In this document: positions 54,122 to 62,561 of the stretch, in pieces
Numbering within the stretch: position 1 is the stretch's first letter
Layout: each line of letters opens with the position of its first letter
Assembly (NCBI GenBank): GCA_028823175.1
Contig: JAPKBZ010000014.1
Location: 1 to 64,000, forward strand
DNA length: 64,000 bases
Reading direction: 5' to 3'
DNA from: Myxococcota bacterium
GTDB lineage: Bacteria > Myxococcota_A > UBA9160 > UBA4427
Translations under genes and position numbers: made by a program
Notes under the pieces: generated by a model
What the model was told of the DNA's origin: nothing
What the model saw: the letters and a program-made list of their open reading frames with translations, nothing else
Database searches by the model: none

Positions 54122-54826
54122 GTGGTGCAGAAAGCTCTGATCTCAAAAGTGGGTCTTCGCTTTGGGGGAATCCTCCTTGCCCTTCAGTTCTTCCTTGCGG
54201 TCGGGTTCGCCGGAACCGCCAGCGCCAACTTCGACGGCAGTTCGGTGACGGTGAGTTGGGAATTCTGGAATACGGCGAGCCCTGGCCAGGGCGGATCCCT
54301 GATCGCGGCGACCGATACCACGGCCATCACCGCCAGCGACTCGACGAGTCCCGACATCGGCGGTTTCCATACGAGCACCGGCAATGATTTCGAACTTTGG
54401 GATGTCGATTTTCAGGGCGATACGATTACGCTGACCTACACCAGCATCTACGCCCAGGATCACGAACACCAGTACATGTACATGATGCCGCTGGGCTTTC
54501 ACATTTCGGACACTGGGGCGGGCCTCGACGCTTTCGACTCCATCTCGGTCGATACAAGCTTCGCTCCGATGAATTTCGATCCGGCCAAGGTCGCCTTCGA
54601 CAACGACGATATCTGGGTGAACCTGCAGGGGTCGATGTGCCATTACGCAATGCCGGGCGGAACCATGATGCCTTGCAATAACGCATCGAGCCCGACGGGC
54701 TACAACAACCAGATCGTCCTCACCGTCAGTAGCGTCCCGGAGCCGACGAGTGCTGCCTTGCTCCTGTTGGGCCTGACCGGGCTCGAGGTTTCGGTACGAA
54801 GGGGTCGCTCCCATCGCGCTGGCTGA
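54122..54826 (+). CDS. PEP-CTERM protein with Met/His/Cys motifs (paralogue A)
   Basis: A 234-residue secreted protein: signal peptide (LRFGGILLALQFFLAVGFAGTASA), a beta-rich body, and a PEP-CTERM sorting tail at 205-234 (VPEPTSAALLLLGLTGLEV then RRGRSHR), so it should be handled by an exosortase and anchored outside. The body shares with the gene at 57197 the blocks GFHTSTG, ELWD.DF, H-x-YMY (His114-Met122: HEHQYMYMM) and SMCH...C (Ser171-Cys185: SMCHYAMPGGTMMPC). This density of Met, His and Cys next to an OprC-like receptor suggests copper binding, which is inference. GTG start. Confidence 0.82.
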   Translation: MVQKALISKVGLRFGGILLALQFFLAVGFAGTASANFDGSSVTVSWEFWNTASPGQGGSLIAATDTTAITASDSTSPDIGGFHTSTGNDFELWDVDFQGDTITLTYTSIYAQDHEHQYMYMMPLGFHISDTGAGLDAFDSISVDTSFAPMNFDPAKVAFDNDDIWVNLQGSMCHYAMPGGTMMPCNNASSPTGYNNQIVLTVSSVPEPTSAALLLLGLTGLEVSVRRGRSHRAG

Positions 54827-55008
54827 TGCGTGGAGCACCCACCCGTCGAATCAGGCGTGTTGTTTGCCGAGCGGGTCGCTTTCGATTGACCGGTTCGGGA
54901 ATTTACTTTGCCCCGCCAGCCCGACTTTTCCGGAGAGCCCCGATCTAAGGGCAGGCAGATTTTCACAAGGCGCCCGGGCCAGAAGACAACCCTGGAGGGT
55001 TCGAACCC

Positions 55009-57168
55009 TTGTTGAAGAGCGCGCCCAGCGAAATCGGCATCGCCGCCACCGCCGTGGCCTTCGTTCTCCTGGGCCTCTGCAGCACTCCCGGGCGGGCGGA
55101 GCCCATCAACGCCGCCGAAGCGACGGCTCCGGCGTCGTCCGTCTTCACCCCGGCCCCGGAAGCCTTCTCGGAGGAGAGGGACGAGTCCCAATCTACCGGC
55201 TCCAAACATCGCGGGATCGAAGTGATTAGCGTCGTCGGGCAGAGCCCGGATAACGGCGCCGAGGACTGGGTGGACATCCGCTCCCAGAATCGGCCCGAGG
55301 GCGACGGCGCCGCGGTCCTCCGGGATATTCCGGGCTTTGCCCTGATCCGCCAGGGCGGAATCGGCAGCGACCCCGTCTTTCGGGGGCTCGGGGGCAGTCG
55401 ACTCAATGTCCTCATCGACGGCGTTCCCTACGCAGGCGCCTGCAACCACGCCATGGATCCCCCCACCGCCTACGTCAATCCCGGCGAATTCAGCGAATTG
55501 CTGATCCTACGCGGCCCCCAATCCGTCCGAAATCCGGGTTCCATCACGGGCTCGGTGGATTTCAAGCGGAGCCCCGTGGAACTCGAGGAGCCCGGGGCTC
55601 AGGTCTTCGCCACCGGAGCCGTGGGAAACTACGGCCTCAAGGAGTTTTCAGGGGATGTCGCCGTGGGCAACTCCCAAGGCTATCTCCGCCTGAGCGGCGG
55701 GCGCGACCGCAGCAACGATTATCTCGACGGATCGGGAGTTCCTGTCTTCAGCCGCTATAACCGCTGGAACGGCCGAGCCGCCGTGGGGTGGACGCCTTCC
55801 AGCGACACCCTCCTCGAGGCCAGCGCGGAATTCAGCGACGGCCAGATGGCCAACGCCACGATTCACATGGACGCGGTCAGCCTCGATCGCCAAGCCGTCG
55901 ATCTGCGCCTGGAAAAGCATAATCTCGATTCCTGGCTCGAGGGCGTCGAACTCCGCTTTGACTACATCACCGTCGACCACGAGATGGACGATTTCACTCT
56001 GCGAGGACTGGAGACTCCGAGTCCCAACTTCACTGGCCCCCTGAATAACCTGATCATGGGCCAGCAATGGGACGACTACGCCGGGCGCGCGACCCTCTTT
56101 TTTGAACCCGTTGAGGGGTTCAAGGTCGAAACCGGGGTCGACGTTCGATCCACCGAGTACCTGGCCAGGGCCGACTCCGGAAGACGATTCTATGCAGCCG
56201 GTACACTGATCGAAGACGATCCCATCGATCTCGCTTCCGTGCCCCAGAATCCCATCCTTCACTTCATCAACGCGGGGATTTACGCCGAGGCGCGCTACGC
56301 CTTCGCCGAGGGCGATCAAGTGATTGCTGGCGTCCGCTACGACCATCTCGAAACCGAGACGGGCACCATGCACGCCGCTGGCGAGACGAGTTCTACGATC
56401 TTGAGCGGGTCGAACCAGGAACGCGGGCAGAACCTCTGGGCGGCCTTTCTCCGGTACGAGAAGCGCTTTCGGGACTACCCCATCCTCGCGGCCATCAGTA
56501 TCGGGCACGCCCAGCGCCCGCATGATTACTGGGAGGTCTACAGCTACGACGCTTTCACCCTGAATGCCGAGCGAAATACCGAGATCGACGCGGCGCTCTA
56601 TTTCGGGGGCGAATCCTGGACCGCCAATATCAGCGCCTTCGTCAGCCAGATCGACGATTTCATCATTACGTATAACGGGATTGAGGCGCTCAATGTGACG
56701 GCTCGCCGAGCGGGCGCTGAGGCCCTTGTGTCCTACCAGATCCTGCCCGGGCTTTCGGCCAACGCCGAACTCTCGTATGTCTACGCCGACAACGTGACCT
56801 TCGGCAGCCCCCTGGCCCAGACGCCCCCCCTCGAGGGCGCCGTTAGCCTCTTCTACCAGCGCGAGTTTTTCTCCCTGGGATTCGAGACCCGAATGGTGGC
56901 GGCCCAGGACCGGATTCATCTCGACTACGGCAACCGGCTCGGGGTCGATACCGGAAAGACCCCGGGCTTCGTGACCCTCTCCGCCGATGCGAATATATCG
57001 CCGTGGCCTTTTTTTGAGATCGGGATCGGCGTCGACAACCTCCTCGATCGCACCTACCACGAGCACCTGAGCCGTCGGGCGTCGCCGGTTCCTGGCTTCC
57101 CCACGAGCCTCGCAAAGATCAATGAGCCCGGTCGGCAGTTCTGGATCCGAATCAGTGTCGACCTCTAA
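55009..57168 (+). CDS. TonB-dependent receptor of the OprC/NosA copper type
   Basis: A 719-residue outer-membrane receptor: signal peptide, plug domain (ILRDIPGFALIRQGGIGSDPVFRGLGGSRLNVLIDGVPY), 22-strand-type barrel and C-terminal WIRISVDL. The plug carries CNHAMDPPTAYVNPGEF with Cys145 and Met149 (CxxxM), and the barrel VDHEMDDFTLRGL with His324 and Met326 (HxM). In P. aeruginosa OprC the copper is held by the same CxxxM-HxM set at nearly the same residue numbers. No obvious TonB box was sought beyond the N-terminal EVISVVG region. TTG start with GGAGGG upstream. Predicted high-affinity copper importer. Confidence 0.9.
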   Translation: MLKSAPSEIGIAATAVAFVLLGLCSTPGRAEPINAAEATAPASSVFTPAPEAFSEERDESQSTGSKHRGIEVISVVGQSPDNGAEDWVDIRSQNRPEGDGAAVLRDIPGFALIRQGGIGSDPVFRGLGGSRLNVLIDGVPYAGACNHAMDPPTAYVNPGEFSELLILRGPQSVRNPGSITGSVDFKRSPVELEEPGAQVFATGAVGNYGLKEFSGDVAVGNSQGYLRLSGGRDRSNDYLDGSGVPVFSRYNRWNGRAAVGWTPSSDTLLEASAEFSDGQMANATIHMDAVSLDRQAVDLRLEKHNLDSWLEGVELRFDYITVDHEMDDFTLRGLETPSPNFTGPLNNLIMGQQWDDYAGRATLFFEPVEGFKVETGVDVRSTEYLARADSGRRFYAAGTLIEDDPIDLASVPQNPILHFINAGIYAEARYAFAEGDQVIAGVRYDHLETETGTMHAAGETSSTILSGSNQERGQNLWAAFLRYEKRFRDYPILAAISIGHAQRPHDYWEVYSYDAFTLNAERNTEIDAALYFGGESWTANISAFVSQIDDFIITYNGIEALNVTARRAGAEALVSYQILPGLSANAELSYVYADNVTFGSPLAQTPPLEGAVSLFYQREFFSLGFETRMVAAQDRIHLDYGNRLGVDTGKTPGFVTLSADANISPWPFFEIGIGVDNLLDRTYHEHLSRRASPVPGFPTSLAKINEPGRQFWIRISVDL

Positions 57169-57196
57169 TGCCCCCCATCGTCAGGGAGAGAAAACC

Positions 57197-58042
57197 ATGA
57201 CCCAACCCCCGATTCGAAGTTGCGCCGACGACGAGGCAACGCTCTGGGCCTGGGGCGACCGGGGCCTAGTTTTCCTCGCCTGCCTGGGATTGTTCCTCGC
57301 GTCGCCGGCCTACGCCAAGACCCAGACCGGCTGGGCGAGTTACGCCCCCAGCCTCTCGGGCTCGAGCGGGGTGGCGCGAGCCCCGGGCGCCTCGCCTTTC
57401 CAGGGAGAGGAGGTCACCGCGACTTGGGAGTATTGGACAGGCGCCAGCCCGGGGGCTGGGGGAACTGACCTCTTCACCTCGGATACAGTGGTCTTCACCG
57501 CCGAGGATTCCGTCGACCCCGACTGGGCTGGCTTTCATACGAGTACGGGGACGCTCTATGAGTTGTGGGACATCGATTTTTGGGAGGACGAGATCCGCCT
57601 GACGTTTACGAGCGCCGCGGCGAATCAACTCCACTACGAGTACATGTATTTCAGCCCGGTGGGTTTCCACTTCGAGGACACCTCGGGCCAATGGCCCGCC
57701 ATTACAAACGTGACCGTGGACACCCATATCGCCCCCTTCGGCTTCAATCCGGCGAACGTGACCTTCGACGACGACAATATCTGGGTCGATCTCGCCGGCT
57801 CCATGTGCCACCTCGCCAGCATGGGGAGCATGCCCGCTTGCCAGAACCCCCTCAGCCTCACGGGCTACGACAACGAGGTCGTCCTCATCGTGGAGACCGT
57901 GCCCGAACCCGGGCTCGGGGTGTCCCTCTTCTTCGGCGTGCTGGGGCTTCTGGGTTTCTCTCGGCGCCAACACCGGAGACCGACCCCGTCTAGGAAATCG
58001 GCGCTTTCTTTCGCCGAGGCGGGATCCCGCGAACTATACTGA
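57197..58042 (+). CDS. PEP-CTERM protein with Met/His/Cys motifs (paralogue B)
   Basis: A 281-residue paralogue of the gene at 54122: signal peptide (GLVFLACLGLFLASPAYA), conserved body blocks GFHTSTG, ELWDIDF, LHYEYMYFSPVGFHF (His146-Tyr151) and SMCHLASMGSMPAC (Ser202-Cys215), and VPEPGLGVSLFFGVLGLLGF plus RRQHRR from residue 235. A further 20 residues follow the Arg cluster, longer than most PEP-CTERM tails. GGGAGAG precedes the ATG at 57197. It starts 28 bases after the receptor stop and ends 4 bases before the kinase gene, so receptor, B and kinase look like one transcript. Confidence 0.83.
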   Translation: MTQPPIRSCADDEATLWAWGDRGLVFLACLGLFLASPAYAKTQTGWASYAPSLSGSSGVARAPGASPFQGEEVTATWEYWTGASPGAGGTDLFTSDTVVFTAEDSVDPDWAGFHTSTGTLYELWDIDFWEDEIRLTFTSAAANQLHYEYMYFSPVGFHFEDTSGQWPAITNVTVDTHIAPFGFNPANVTFDDDNIWVDLAGSMCHLASMGSMPACQNPLSLTGYDNEVVLIVETVPEPGLGVSLFFGVLGLLGFSRRQHRRPTPSRKSALSFAEAGSRELY

Positions 58043-58046
58043 CGCC

Positions 58047-59336
58047 ATGAATCTGACTCCCGCCGGCAGCCCGCCTCCGATGTTTCAGCCAGAGGGCGTG
58101 AGGCAATCCTGGTTCGTTCGAGCCCGGGCGCTCTTCTCCGCGGGCGGGATCCTGATCGCGCTGATCGTCAAGACCTGGGGAGGCTGGGAACTTCCCATCG
58201 CTCCCATTCTTGCCCTGCTCGGCATTCCCCTGGCGAGCAATTGGCTCCTCTGGCGCCAGCTCAAGGCGGGTCGACTGCTCAGCGATGCCACGGTCGCGGG
58301 GGTTCTGGCCATGGATATCCTGGCCTTGACGGGCACCCTCGCTCTTTCCGGGGGAGCCTCGAATCCCTTTAGCAGCGCCTATCTCCTCTATGTCCCGATT
58401 GGCGCGCTGCTGCTGCCGCCGACTTGGATCTGGGGCGTGGTCTCCTTGGCCGTCGTCGCGTACTCGATCCTGTTCTGGTCCCCCAGCTTTTCAGAGCACG
58501 CCCACCACCAGTCCATGCGCGCCCACCTTGTCGGCATGTGGGTCGCGTTCATCATCGTCGGGCCCGTGGTGGCCTACGCTGTGGAGCGCCTGCGCCGTGC
58601 CGTGACCTCCGCCGAAGACGAACTCGCCGAGTCGCGACTTCAGCAGGCCCGGGCCGAAAAGCTCAGCGCCCTGGCCACCCTCTCCGCAGGCGCGGCTCAC
58701 GAACTCTCGACGCCCCTGGGCACCATCGCCATCGCCGCTGGCGAACTCGAGCGCAAGGGAGTCAATCCCGAGGTCACCGAGGACGCGCAGTTGATCCGCC
58801 GAGAAATCGATCGCTGCTCAAATATCCTCTCCCAACTCGCCGTCGACGTGGGCGCTGGGATGGGCGAGGCTGCTCAACCCCTTCGGGTCGCCGACCTCCT
58901 CGAAGACCTCAATGCCTCCGCCACAACCTTCAGTGTGGAGGCCGACCCCAAACTCCTCGAGGAATTCATCCCCCTACCCCGTCGCCTGATCCACCAGGCT
59001 CTCAGAGGTTTGCTGAAAAATGCCCGGCAGGCCTCACCGAGTGGAACTCCGGTCGTGCTCCGCGCCTCGCGAGACCACGCCGATTTCCAACTCGAGATTG
59101 AAGACCAGGGCTCGGGCATGAGCGCGGAGATCCAAGAGCGCGCCGGGGAGCCCTTCTTTACCAGCAAGCCTCAGGGCGAGGGCATGGGCCTTGGCCTCTT
59201 CTTCGCGCGCTCGGTCGTCGAACAGATCGGAGGGCAAATGGAGATTTTCTCGGAGCCGGAGCGCGGAACTCGGGTTCGGGTCCGGCTTCCCTGGGTGGCG
59301 TCCGGCCGATCGGACCTGCCCCAGGACCCGGCGTAA
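58047..59336 (+). CDS. regB: RegB/PrrB-type redox sensor histidine kinase
   Basis: A 429-residue kinase with six N-terminal membrane segments. Between them is GGASNPF (residues 102-108), the GGxxNPF quinone-binding heptad of RegB. The cytoplasmic part has HELSTPLGTIAIAAGELE (phospho-His218), a conserved Cys in EIDRCSNIL (Cys257, at the position of the RegB redox switch Cys), and ATP-binding boxes (LKNARQASPSGTPV, IEDQGSGMSAEIQ, GEGMGLGLFFARSVVEQIGG). Ends 3 bases before the regulator gene. Predicted to sense quinone-pool or oxygen state. Confidence 0.88.
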   Translation: MNLTPAGSPPPMFQPEGVRQSWFVRARALFSAGGILIALIVKTWGGWELPIAPILALLGIPLASNWLLWRQLKAGRLLSDATVAGVLAMDILALTGTLALSGGASNPFSSAYLLYVPIGALLLPPTWIWGVVSLAVVAYSILFWSPSFSEHAHHQSMRAHLVGMWVAFIIVGPVVAYAVERLRRAVTSAEDELAESRLQQARAEKLSALATLSAGAAHELSTPLGTIAIAAGELERKGVNPEVTEDAQLIRREIDRCSNILSQLAVDVGAGMGEAAQPLRVADLLEDLNASATTFSVEADPKLLEEFIPLPRRLIHQALRGLLKNARQASPSGTPVVLRASRDHADFQLEIEDQGSGMSAEIQERAGEPFFTSKPQGEGMGLGLFFARSVVEQIGGQMEIFSEPERGTRVRVRLPWVASGRSDLPQDPA

Positions 59337-59338
59337 GC

Positions 59339-59920
59339 GTGGAGCAGGACAACGACAAGACGACCCGGCCCGCGGGCCCCCAGCCGGAAGACGAGATCTT
59401 CCTCGTTGACGACGACGAGCGCTTCGCGGGGCGGCTAGCCCGGGCCTTCGAGGACCGCGGTTTTCGCGTCCGCAAATCCCACAGCTACGCCGAAGCGATC
59501 GCCGAACTCGAACGAGAGCCCGCGGCCTGGGCCGTCGTGGATCTTCGTCTGGGCGACCGATCGGGCCTCGAATTGATCCGGGATTTCCTCAGGCTCTGCC
59601 CCGAGGCTCAGATCGTCATGCTGACGGGGTATGGCAGCATCACCACCGCCGTGGATGCCGGGCGCCTGGGCGCGGTGAACTATATCGCCAAGCCCGCCGA
59701 CGCGGACATGGTCCTCGCCGCCTTCACGAAGAACCCGCCGGGCGAACCCGGACTGTCTTCCCCTGAATACGCGCCTCCCTCCCTGGCCCGCACAGAGTGG
59801 GAACACATCAACCGGGTTCTTGCGGATTGCGGGGGCAATATTTCCGAGGCGGCCAGGAAGCTCGGCCTGCACCGCCGGACCCTGCAGCGCAAGCTCAAGG
59901 CCTTTCCCCCCGACAGCTAA
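59339..59920 (+). CDS. regA: RegA/PrrA/ActR-type response regulator
   Basis: A 193-residue regulator: receiver domain (IFLVDDDERFAGRLARAFEDRGFRV, phospho-Asp68 in VVDLRLGDRSGLELI, Lys in NYIAKPADADMVLAAF) joined to a Fis-type helix-turn-helix (HINRVLADCGGNISEAARKLGLHRRTLQRKLKAF). The HRRTLQR helix is characteristic of RegA. GTG start 3 bases after the kinase. Cognate partner of the RegB-like kinase; its targets are unknown, but position suggests the receptor/PEP-CTERM genes are among them. Confidence 0.88.
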   Translation: MEQDNDKTTRPAGPQPEDEIFLVDDDERFAGRLARAFEDRGFRVRKSHSYAEAIAELEREPAAWAVVDLRLGDRSGLELIRDFLRLCPEAQIVMLTGYGSITTAVDAGRLGAVNYIAKPADADMVLAAFTKNPPGEPGLSSPEYAPPSLARTEWEHINRVLADCGGNISEAARKLGLHRRTLQRKLKAFPPDS

Positions 59921-59969
59921 GGCCGATTCGGGGGCGAGCCCTTCGGCCAGCGGTTTTCGGCACCCCACT

Positions 59970-60006
59970 AAAACGCCCGCCCCAGGGAGACCCCGGAGCG
60001 GGCGTG
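59970..60006 (-). terminator. Hairpin terminator between regA and the thiolase
   Basis: An 11-base imperfect stem (ACGCCCGCCCC at 59973, GGAGCGGGCGT at 59995) with one mismatch. On the minus strand it is followed by TTTTAG, so it best terminates the thiolase; on the + strand it may also block read-through from regA. Confidence 0.7.
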
Positions 60007-60048
60007 AAGAGCGCTCATGAAGAGCGGTCGGGCCTCTGGAGCTTCGAG

Positions 60049-61230
60049 TTAGAAGATCTCGAAGAGCCCCGCGGCGCCTTGTCCGCCACCGATGCACATG
60101 GTGACGACGCCCCACTTGGCCTTGCGGCGCTTTCCTTCGAGCATCAGGTGGCCGACGCAACGGGCCCCGGTCATTCCGAAGGGATGACCGATGGAAATCG
60201 ATCCGCCGTTCACATTATATTTCGCGGGATCGATTCCCAGGGTGTCTCGGCAATAGAGGCACTGGCTCGCGAAGGCCTCATTGAGTTCCCAGAGGTCGAT
60301 ATCGTCGACTTTGAGCCCCGCACGGTCGAGTAGCCTAGGAACGGCGACCACTGGGCCGATGCCCATTTCATCGGGCGCACAGCCGCCAGCGGCAAAGCCT
60401 CGAAAGGCACCGAGGGGTTCGATGCCGCGACGCTTGGCCTCATCGGCCTCCATCATCACCAGAGAAGCCGCGCCATCCGAAAGCTGGGACGCGTTGCCCG
60501 CGGTGATGAAGTGCTCCTCACCGCGAATCGGCTTGAGACCCTGAAGACCTTCGATGTTCGTCTGGGGGCGGTTACACTCGTCCCCGGTCACCGTGTAGTC
60601 GACCTCGGAAGTTTCTCCTGTCGCCTTGTCCTTGACGATCATCGTCGTATCCATGGGGACGATTTCGTTGTCGAAGAGACCCGCTTCCTGGGCAGCGGCG
60701 GTTCGCCTCTGGCTCTCGAGGGAGTACTCGTCCTGGTATTCACGACTGATCTTGTACCGGTCGGCCACGATGTCTGCGGTCTCGATCATCGGCATCCACA
60801 AACCCGGATACTCGATCACCAATTCCTTGTCGACCTGGTGCGAGAAATTGCCCCCGGCCATACTCAAGCTGATGGACTCGACGCCGGCACCCACGACAAT
60901 GTCCTCACCATCGACGATGATCCGGCCAGCGGCGGTGGCCACGGCATTGAGACCGGACGAGCAGTGGCGACTGACGGTGACGCCGGTCGTCGTGATCGGG
61001 CAGCCCGCCTTGAGAGCGGCGACTCGACCAATATTATTGCCCGTGGTGCCCTGGGGCGTACCGCAACCGAGAACGACCTCGGACACTTCGCCGGGCTCGA
61101 TCCCCGCCCGCTCGATGGAGTGTTTGATCGCGTGGCCGGCCATGGCAGCCCCGCCGGTATTGTTGAACCCGCCACGATGGGACTTGGCCAGCCCCGTGCG
61201 TGCGGTGGAGACGATGACAGCTTCGCGCAT
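60049..61230 (-). CDS. Acetyl-CoA C-acetyltransferase (thiolase)
   Basis: A 393-residue biosynthetic/degradative thiolase with the acyl-Cys motif TVSRHCSSGLNAVATAAGRI, the VGAGVESISLSMAGG region, WELNEAFASQCLYC, NVNGGSISIGHPFGMTGAR with the catalytic His, and the proton-transfer Cys in TMCIGGGQGAAGLFE. Length fits FadA/PhaA. ATG 61230 is chosen because AGGAG lies 10 bases upstream. It could cleave 3-ketoacyl-CoA or condense acetyl-CoA; the sequence does not decide. Confidence 0.92.
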   Translation of the reverse strand: MREAVIVSTARTGLAKSHRGGFNNTGGAAMAGHAIKHSIERAGIEPGEVSEVVLGCGTPQGTTGNNIGRVAALKAGCPITTTGVTVSRHCSSGLNAVATAAGRIIVDGEDIVVGAGVESISLSMAGGNFSHQVDKELVIEYPGLWMPMIETADIVADRYKISREYQDEYSLESQRRTAAAQEAGLFDNEIVPMDTTMIVKDKATGETSEVDYTVTGDECNRPQTNIEGLQGLKPIRGEEHFITAGNASQLSDGAASLVMMEADEAKRRGIEPLGAFRGFAAGGCAPDEMGIGPVVAVPRLLDRAGLKVDDIDLWELNEAFASQCLYCRDTLGIDPAKYNVNGGSISIGHPFGMTGARCVGHLMLEGKRRKAKWGVVTMCIGGGQGAAGLFEIF

Positions 61231-61493
61231 GGATTGAGAACTCCTGGTCAGTGGGGGCCTGGAAGGTCGAGCCCCGGGAAATGGGCGTCCGCAGTTTCGG
61301 GATCGCCGTTTCGGCCGAAGTGGCGGGCAGAGCATAGGGAACTCGGGCCGATTGGGCAGAAGCGCTTCTAACCCCGGGGGATCGACTTCGCTCCGGGCTC
61401 AGCGAACCAGGCCCCTCGCGGACGCCCGAGTGGTGGCGCTACTCTTTGACTGCGGCGCACATCGCCCCGCGCGAACTCGATTTGGAGAAAACC

Positions 61494-62555
61494 ATGCCCC
61501 CCACCCTGGTCTACACCCCCGAGCAACTCCTTTCGAGCCGAGTATTGGCCGAGCCGCTGATTGCGAACGGTGTTCGCTGCCACGGAGGTTTCGACGCCGA
61601 CGGCCACTATCGTTCCCCGCGCACCCTATGCCGCGCGCCCGCCATCGAGGCCTGGCAGGCCCAACTCTCCGAGGAAGGGCATGGCCTACTCGAGGTCCCG
61701 TCCCGCGCGATGCCTCCCCAATATCCCAATGCGGCCCAGGCCAAATTACTTCTCCGGCATGGTGTGCGAGAACCCTTGGTCCGAAGCTTGACGATCATTT
61801 CCATCGTCGAGGGCTTCGGAGCGATAATCCGGGACGTCCAAGTTCCCGACCTCGAGGAGCTCTTCGTCGAACCCCTTTCGGGAACAGCGCTCACCCATCT
61901 GCAATCCGGTCTCTTTGAGGCTCATGCCCGGGACGAATCAGGCTACAGGGATGAAGGCGGACACAAGCAGATGTGGGAGGCCGCTCGCGACTCGGCGCTC
62001 GAGAATCCGCATATTCCCGGCGACGTGCTGATGCGCCTCATGGGACGCCGGAGCCAGGGAGCCCGCCCCGCGCCCGTCTTTCCCGAGATCGGTCAGCCCC
62101 TCGAGCGTATGCTCGGCTTCATGGCCAACGTACTCGTCGTGGAAGTCTTCGCCGAGGAAACCTTTCGCTGGGGAATGGACATCCTCTCGGATCCCGAGGT
62201 CTCGGCTGCTCCTGAAATCGCCGGCGATATGATCAGCTATATCCAGGCCGACGAAAAACCCCATGTGGAGTACCTACGCACCGCGCTTTCCGAGGTCTCT
62301 GCCCGAACAATCAAAACCGTGGAGGGCGGAACGATCCCGGGCAAGCAGGTGATCGACGCGCTGATGCATCGAATTCTCGAGCAGGCCACTCGCACGCGCC
62401 CGGCCGATCAGCGCGATGATCTGCGAGAGAACCTGGCCGAGAGCATCCGCACAGCCACCCACCCAAGCGCCCTCCAAGACGACTTCGATGCCCTCGAAAC
62501 CCCTTGGGCGCCGCCCACGCGGACGGGTTTCGAAGCCGCCGAAGACGCGGCCTGA
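61494..62555 (+). CDS. Predicted ferritin-like diiron protein of unknown function
   Basis: A 353-residue protein of unrecognised family, strongly helical. Its helices carry the diiron carboxylate pattern: Glu106 (IISIVEGFGAII), E154GGH157 (DEGGHKQMW), Glu217/Glu221 (VLVVEVFAEETFRWGM) and E254KPH257 (DEKPHVEYLR), i.e. E...ExxH...E...ExxH as in ferritins, Coq7 and related oxygenases. GGAG lies 7 bases upstream of ATG 61494. It ends 6 bases before a UbiB/ABC1 kinase gene. I infer a metal-dependent oxygenase or oxidase, possibly acting on an isoprenoid or quinone; the fold and metal are unproven. Confidence 0.6.
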   Translation: MPPTLVYTPEQLLSSRVLAEPLIANGVRCHGGFDADGHYRSPRTLCRAPAIEAWQAQLSEEGHGLLEVPSRAMPPQYPNAAQAKLLLRHGVREPLVRSLTIISIVEGFGAIIRDVQVPDLEELFVEPLSGTALTHLQSGLFEAHARDESGYRDEGGHKQMWEAARDSALENPHIPGDVLMRLMGRRSQGARPAPVFPEIGQPLERMLGFMANVLVVEVFAEETFRWGMDILSDPEVSAAPEIAGDMISYIQADEKPHVEYLRTALSEVSARTIKTVEGGTIPGKQVIDALMHRILEQATRTRPADQRDDLRENLAESIRTATHPSALQDDFDALETPWAPPTRTGFEAAEDAA

Positions 62556-62561
62556 GCCCTC

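Noticed and set aside
55648-57066. 472-codon minus-strand frame antisense to the TonB receptor
   Set aside because: Mirror of receptor codons, no recognisable domain.
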